This document shows positions 4,511-7,634 of a stretch of DNA of 7,634 nt, piece by piece. Position numbers and translations under genes: made by a program. The notes under the pieces were generated by a model. The model was not told where the DNA came from, ran no database searches, and was given only the letters and a program-made list of their open reading frames with translations. Positions within the stretch are counted from its first letter, which is position 1. Each line of letters begins with the position of its first letter. Origin of the DNA: Nitrososphaerota archaeon (lineage in GTDB: Archaea > Thermoproteota > Bathyarchaeia > Bathyarchaeales > Bathycorpusculaceae); the NCBI GenBank assembly GCA_031282985.1, contig JAITCR010000158.1, positions 1-7,634 of the forward strand, in the 5' to 3' direction.

Positions 4511-5773
4511 CTACTTTATTAAGCCATAACCAATTAGTCGCCAACGGGATGTAATTTTTCTGCTTATCGCAACTCTGGCGCCTGGCAAGGCACAAATTGG
4601 TCTTGTTAACTTTACTTTTATTGTATTTTGTTTTATGCTTACTACTTTGCCAACGTTTACGGCTGCGCCAATGTGAAGTAGTAATTGTTCGTCAGGGTTA
4701 ATTTTTTCAACTTTTAATTGCTCTTTAGTACCAACAACCCGTTCAAGAGTATATGTTTCTAATGTAAGCTCCGTTAGAGTTGGAGGTAGCATGCCTGTTT
4801 TTCCTGCAATACTGCCTGTTAACCCGTCAGCTTTAGAATACGCTGGATCAAGTAGTGTTCCAATGCCAACAAGGCCGCCACAGGTTGCTCCTTTGACTTT
4901 TTTGTTGCCTGCGTGCAAACTTACAATTTCACTGATTAATGGGTTGTAACTAGTTCTACCTTCACGTTCAATTGGTATGCCTGGTCGGATTTCAATCTCT
5001 TCGCCAACTTTGAATTTGCCTTGTGCGATAGTTCCACCAATGATTCCTCCACCCAGTTCATCGATGGTTGTGCCTGGTTTATTTGTGTCAAATGAACGGA
5101 CAATAAACATTAATGGTTGCATTTCAGGGTCACGTTTAGGTGTTGGAATAATTTCGTGTATTGCTTCAAGAAGTACATCAACATTGATGTTTCTTTGGGC
5201 TGAAAGTGGTATTATAGGGGCGTTTTCTGCTACGGTTCCTTTTACGAAGATTTTAATTTCATCATAACTTTCCCTTGCCCTTTTTCCGTCGACAATATCA
5301 ATTTTATTTTGAACAATAATTATTTTTTTGATGCCGCTAACCTCGGCTGCTGCTAAGTGTTCTCGTGTTTGTGGTTGTGGGCATGGTTCATCAGCGGCGA
5401 TTACTAGAATTGCTCCATCCATGATGGCGGCGCCTGAGAGCATGGTTGCCATTAAGGCTTCATGACCTGGTGCGTCAACAAAACTTATACCTCGTATGAA
5501 TTCTGTTTTGTTGTCACAGTTTTCGCAGTTTGTTCTTATTGTGTAATTTTTTGGTGATGGGCATTTTGGACACTTGTAAATTGGCATATCAGCATAGCCC
5601 AGTTTTATAGTGATACCTCTTTTAAGTTCTTCACTGTGGCGTGATGCCCATGTGCCTGTTAGGGCTTGAACAAGTGTTGTTTTTCCATGGTCTACGTGAC
5701 CGATTGTGCCAATGTTTACTTCTGGTTGTCGTGGCATTGGTGTAATTTTTATTTCTTGTGTATTTTCAGCCAT
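4511..5773 (-). CDS. eif2g: translation initiation factor aIF2 subunit gamma
   Basis: 420 residues, full length for the archaeal factor. It is the GTPase core of the aIF2 heterotrimer that brings initiator Met-tRNA to the small subunit. G1 is GHVDHGKT at 25-32, switch 1 includes RGITIKLG from 52, and G3 is DAPGH at 100-104. G4 is NKID at 156-159 and G5 is SAQ at 191-193. The knuckle inserted in the G domain has two cysteine pairs, CPKC (68-71) and CENC (83-86), as in e/aIF2 gamma and unlike EF-Tu or SelB. Two beta-barrel domains follow, ending in ISRKITSRWRLIGYGLIK. The ATG at 5773 is the clear start. It lies 198 bp after S6e with a T6 tract and a possible promoter between, and its 3' end meets the Nudix gene. 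Alpha and beta subunits are not in this window. Confidence 0.98.
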   Translation of the reverse strand: MAENTQEIKITPMPRQPEVNIGTIGHVDHGKTTLVQALTGTWASRHSEELKRGITIKLGYADMPIYKCPKCPSPKNYTIRTNCENCDNKTEFIRGISFVDAPGHEALMATMLSGAAIMDGAILVIAADEPCPQPQTREHLAAAEVSGIKKIIIVQNKIDIVDGKRARESYDEIKIFVKGTVAENAPIIPLSAQRNINVDVLLEAIHEIIPTPKRDPEMQPLMFIVRSFDTNKPGTTIDELGGGIIGGTIAQGKFKVGEEIEIRPGIPIEREGRTSYNPLISEIVSLHAGNKKVKGATCGGLVGIGTLLDPAYSKADGLTGSIAGKTGMLPPTLTELTLETYTLERVVGTKEQLKVEKINPDEQLLLHIGAAVNVGKVVSIKQNTIKVKLTRPICALPGARVAISRKITSRWRLIGYGLIK

Positions 5774-5777
5774 TCAC

Positions 5778-5791
5778 AAACGCCTTTAGCT
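5778..5791 (-). promoter_or_regulatory. leader motif copy 2 (before aIF2 gamma)
   Basis: The minus strand reads AGCTAAAGGCGTTT, 4 bp before the aIF2 gamma ATG, and matches 12 of 14 bases of the element before the PIN gene (AGCAACAGGCGTTT). The same position relative to two starts 1.8 kb apart makes a shared regulatory or initiation element plausible. I found no third copy in the window. Confidence 0.4.
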
Positions 5792-5820
5792 TATGAGGTG
5801 TCTTATTATTCAATGCTTAC

Positions 5821-5826
5821 ATTTAA
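5821..5826 (-). promoter_or_regulatory. possible TATA box of aIF2 gamma
   Basis: Minus strand TTAAAT, preceded by AAAGG as a possible BRE, centred about 50 bp before the ATG, giving a leader of some 22-25 nt. An alternative AT stretch at 5802-5809 (AATAATAA) would give a nearly leaderless message, like that predicted for the PIN gene. The sequence does not decide between them. Confidence 0.3.
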
Positions 5827-5919
5827 CCTTTCTATGGCAATAAAATGTTTAGGAGCCGCAAAATACAAAATTTTTCTTAATGTTGAAACTAATTGTTAAT
5901 ACCTATTTGGTTTAAGTTG

Positions 5920-5925
5920 AAAAAA
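5920..5925 (-). terminator. T6 tract after S6e
   Basis: Six T on the minus strand, about 47 nt past the S6e stop, in the 198-bp spacer before aIF2 gamma. Oligo-U alone can terminate archaeal transcription. It supports S6e and aIF2 gamma being at least partly separate transcripts. Confidence 0.3.
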
Positions 5926-5971
5926 TAGTTTTGCTGAATGGTTTGTTAAAGTGTATTGCCTAATAGAGCTG

Positions 5972-6361
5972 TTATTTAGGCTTAGTTTCTTTTTTTGTTT
6001 CTGTCTTTTGGGTCGTTTGTTCGACAATTTTTAGGTTAATTTGAACAATTTCGTCAGTGATGGTGTTTCCGCGAACGGTTTTTCGTCTCCTTTCTCCATC
6101 TCTTTTTGGTTTGAATCCTGCACCTTCACTTAAAATTACTTGGCGTCTAATTCCTCCATGGACATCGCCTCTCATAGGTACGCCATCGTTGTCCGAGCCG
6201 CCTAAGATTTGTAGTTTGGTTGCTGGCATGTCTACTATGATGCCGTCGATGATTTCGCCTAATTTTTTCCCGATGAATGGGTTTGCACGCATTTCTTCAA
6301 CTTCTACTACTTTGCTTTTTCCGTCTGTTGGATTAGATATGATTACTTTGAATTTTGCCAT
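5972..6361 (-). CDS. rps6e: 30S ribosomal protein S6e
   Basis: 129 residues, typical of archaeal S6e, which lacks the long phosphorylated tail of the eukaryotic protein. It opens MAKFKVIISNPTDGKSKVVE and has the hallmark glycine-rich block GGSDNDGVPMRGDVHGG at about 54-70. That is followed by IRRQVILSEGAGFKPKRDGE and RRRKTVRGNTI, a basic surface for 16S rRNA. The tail (TTQKTETKKETKPK) is lysine/threonine rich and probably disordered. The ATG at 6361 has a TATA-like box 54-67 bp upstream and a leader with GGAGAG. It is the first gene of the minus-strand block; S6e next to aIF2 gamma is a common archaeal neighbourhood. Confidence 0.96.
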   Translation of the reverse strand: MAKFKVIISNPTDGKSKVVEVEEMRANPFIGKKLGEIIDGIIVDMPATKLQILGGSDNDGVPMRGDVHGGIRRQVILSEGAGFKPKRDGERRRKTVRGNTITDEIVQINLKIVEQTTQKTETKKETKPK

Positions 6362-6414
6362 TTTGAAGATTAACTCTCCAGCGCAGTTTAAAGTTGAATA
6401 ACTCTCTATTAAGC

Positions 6415-6428
6415 ATTTATATTTAAAT
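6415..6428 (-). promoter_or_regulatory. TATA box of S6e and start of the gene block
   Basis: The minus strand reads ATTTAAATATAAAT, a strong TATA-like stretch centred about 60 bp before the ATG at 6361, giving a predicted leader of about 34 nt that carries GGAGAG. A weaker CTTTAAAC about 28 bp before the ATG could give a second, nearly leaderless start. Confidence 0.45.
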
Positions 6429-6765
6429 TGTAAATTGGGTGTTAATAAAATGTTTTCGTTAAGAAGAAACTTTGTCTTATTTATTGTAAAGTACTCTACT
6501 TGGATTGATGCTTATCTTTAGGGGAGACTGTTCTGTGGATGGGACGTTGTTTTTTTGTGGTGAAAGTAAAAGTTGGTGGTAGGAGTAACAAATAATGTGT
6601 GTTGACTTTTTTTGAAGGTTTCTTTGTGTGGCGTAATAATTTATGTGGTTTATAGTTTATAGTGTCTTGTCCCAAAATAATTTCCCCCCACATTGAGCAT
6701 ATTGCTATTCAATACTTCAACACAAACAGTTTTTCTAAAAAATACCATCATGCAATTAAAAAAAT
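6429..6765. other. intergenic stretch with no identifiable gene
   Basis: Between the S6e promoter and the IS481-like remnant I see no gene, RNA gene or long repeat. A 65-residue open frame on the minus strand (6496-6693) has low complexity (KKPSKKVN..., LLLLPPTFTFTTKK) and no family resemblance. There is a small tandem repeat, TTTATAG twice, near 6652-6665 and a run of six C near 6684. The stretch may contain further unrecognisable transposon remains. Confidence 0.5.
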
Positions 6766-7240
6766 ATGGTCAAAGTCAAAAGCAAAAAAGAACTCAAATG
6801 GTGCCTAAAACAACACGCAGAAAACAAAATAACCATAAAATCAGTATGCCAACCACCTCAAAATAACGCCTCGAAGATTCAAACAACTATATATGCCAAT
6901 ACAAAACAACCAATACAATATCGACCGTAGGAAAAAACCTTGGCCGACCCAAAAAAACAAAGATAGAAACAGTTGAAATCATAAAACAAGCATGCCAAAA
7001 AGACCATTTATGTGTACGTTATCTTGAAAAGATTGTTTTTGTTCGTCAAAAAATAAAAGTCTCCCACTGAACAATACACAAGGTGTTAATCAAATTGAGA
7101 CTGGCACGTCACCAGCTAGGCAAATAGAAACGCAGAAAATCTTGGATTTGTTATGAGCGTAAGCATTCTTTGCCTTTGGTGTATACTGATTGGCATTATT
7201 GTGCAAATGGCAAGTATTTTTGTACGTTTTTGGAGTATGT
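6766..7240 (+). pseudogene. IS481-like / rve-type transposase, decayed N-terminal half
   Basis: Starting at the ATG at 6766 the frame gives MVKVKSKKELKWCLKQHAEN and KITIKSVCQ, a helix-turn-helix-like opening. Around 6860-6900 a second frame gives KITPRRFKQLYM, and from about 6900 a third gives TNTISTVGKNLGRPKKTK, then ETVEIIKQACQK and VRYLEKI. This frame contains a TGA at 7068 and a TAG at 7125. It resumes with KRRKSWICYERKHSLPLVYT and DWHYCANGKYFC, the segment that opens the rve DDE catalytic domain; its first Asp is at 7188-7190. The order HTH, 'GRPKK' linker, 'YERKHS...TDWH..NGKY' is that of archaeal IS481/integrase-core transposases. Several frameshifts and two stops mark a dead copy, and the rest of the catalytic domain is missing. 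The frame stays open to 7289, but that part no longer matches and overlaps the IS66 fragment. Confidence 0.75.
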
Positions 7241-7271
7241 GTTTAGCTTCTTTGTTTGGTCCATGATTCGG

Positions 7272-7634
7272 TTAGTTTTTGTGCCATAATGTTGTGCAGA
7301 TCAGGTCTTGCTGTTTCCAGATAGTGTCAAAGCCATCAGAGCTTCATAAATTTTTGCGCCTTTTCCGTTGCACAAAATTCCAAAGACCTTACACTACACA
7401 ACAGCCCCACGCAACGCAATTTCAACTCCATTATTTGTAGACACCAAACCCTCCACCAACACAAACGCAAACCAATAACCAAACCCATTACACACCTTAC
7501 CTAAGAACAATTCAACACCCCACCCCACCCCACCCCACAACCATCATACAAAAATAAAATCACGCCAAACCGTTTCACCGCCGCCTCCCCCAAATACCAA
7601 AACACACCCAAACCGACACCCAACAAACAACACA
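7272..7634 (-). pseudogene. IS66-type transposase C-terminal fragment, broken, cut by window edge
   Basis: On the minus strand one frame reads GKVCNGFGYWFAFVLVEGLV, then STNNGVEIALRGAVV, a TAG at 7396-7394, and CKVFGILCNGKGAKIYEALM. 'TNNxxExxLRxxVVxRKxxGxxxxxKGxxxYexlm' is the C-terminal signature of IS66 transposases, and the Glu in it is the third catalytic residue. The 'RK' position now reads CK. Past 7330 the frame shifts and ends FDTIWKQQDL...TLWHKN with a TAA at 7274-7272, matching the usual 'TWKQQGL' close. The region upstream (7540-7634) is open in more than one frame, but I could not place it. The coding strand is almost purely G/T with some A, so the plus strand looks C/A rich. Dead copy; the family call is by motif. 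Confidence 0.7.
7518..7536 (-). repeat. four G4 runs with single T spacers (G-quadruplex-prone)
   Basis: The minus strand carries (GGGGT)3GGGG; the plus strand is CCCC separated by single A. Four runs of four G with 1-nt loops fit the classic pattern for a very stable parallel G-quadruplex. It lies inside the IS66-type remnant, where the reading frame gives WGGVGWG, not part of the family's usual sequence. It may be a slippage-expanded repeat. Confidence 0.6.

Noticed and set aside
4977..5267. Plus-strand reading frame of 96 residues opposite aIF2 gamma
   Set aside because: It is antisense to strongly conserved aIF2 gamma sequence and has no independent support.
6057..6401. Plus-strand reading frame of 114 residues opposite S6e
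   Set aside because: Antisense shadow of S6e codons; no promoter or homology.
6496..6693. 65-residue minus-strand reading frame as a gene
   Set aside because: Low-complexity composition, no family resemblance and no convincing start signal.
1..7634. CRISPR array, tRNA or rRNA gene, or antiphage system
   Set aside because: No spaced direct repeats, no cloverleaf or rRNA-like segment and no recognisable defence gene found on either strand by eye.

Overview
The window is archaeal, AT-rich, and most likely from the TACK group, with Bathyarchaeia-like lineages as the best guess. This rests on the gene set (ribosomal proteins S6e, S24e and S27ae, initiation factor aIF2 gamma, RNA polymerase subunits RpoE1/Rpo7 and Spt4, GTP-dependent dephospho-CoA kinase) and on archaeal TTTAAATA-type TATA boxes at the right distance from several starts. 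The exact clade is inference.

Layout. Positions 1-1094 are an insertion-sequence graveyard: an IS1-type fragment (minus, running off the left edge), an IS5-type N-terminal fragment (minus) and an IS110-type C-terminal fragment (plus). All three carry stops or frameshifts. Positions 1147-6361 are an information-processing gene block, almost all on the minus strand. In transcription order it runs S6e, aIF2 gamma, [a Nudix hydrolase on the plus strand], PIN-domain protein, RpoE1, Spt4, dephospho-CoA kinase, S24e, S27ae, and a small beta-rich protein that resembles SecB in pattern. Positions 6430-6765 contain no gene I can identify. Positions 6766-7634 are a second graveyard: a decayed IS481-like/rve integrase (plus) facing a decayed IS66-type C-terminus (minus) that runs off the right edge.

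How the genes fit together. The core combines translation initiation (aIF2 gamma), small-subunit ribosomal proteins, a likely rRNA-processing PIN nuclease, the RNA polymerase stalk subunit and an elongation factor, so it links transcription with ribosome production. PIN-rpoE1-spt4 is tightly packed (0 bp gap, then a 4 bp overlap), and S24e-S27ae overlap by 1 bp. The kinase, S24e and the terminal SecB-like gene follow gaps of about 50-60 bp that carry possible promoters or terminators. The Nudix gene is the only intact plus-strand gene. It interrupts what looks like a formerly continuous minus-strand cluster, ends 6 bp from the convergent aIF2 gamma gene, and shares a divergent AT-rich promoter region with the PIN gene.

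I see no CRISPR array, RNA gene, toxin-antitoxin pair or recognisable defence system. The points most worth following up are the SecB-like gene beside the ribosomal genes, a 14-bp motif shared by the PIN and aIF2 gamma leaders, and the two transposon graveyards that bracket an intact essential-gene block.
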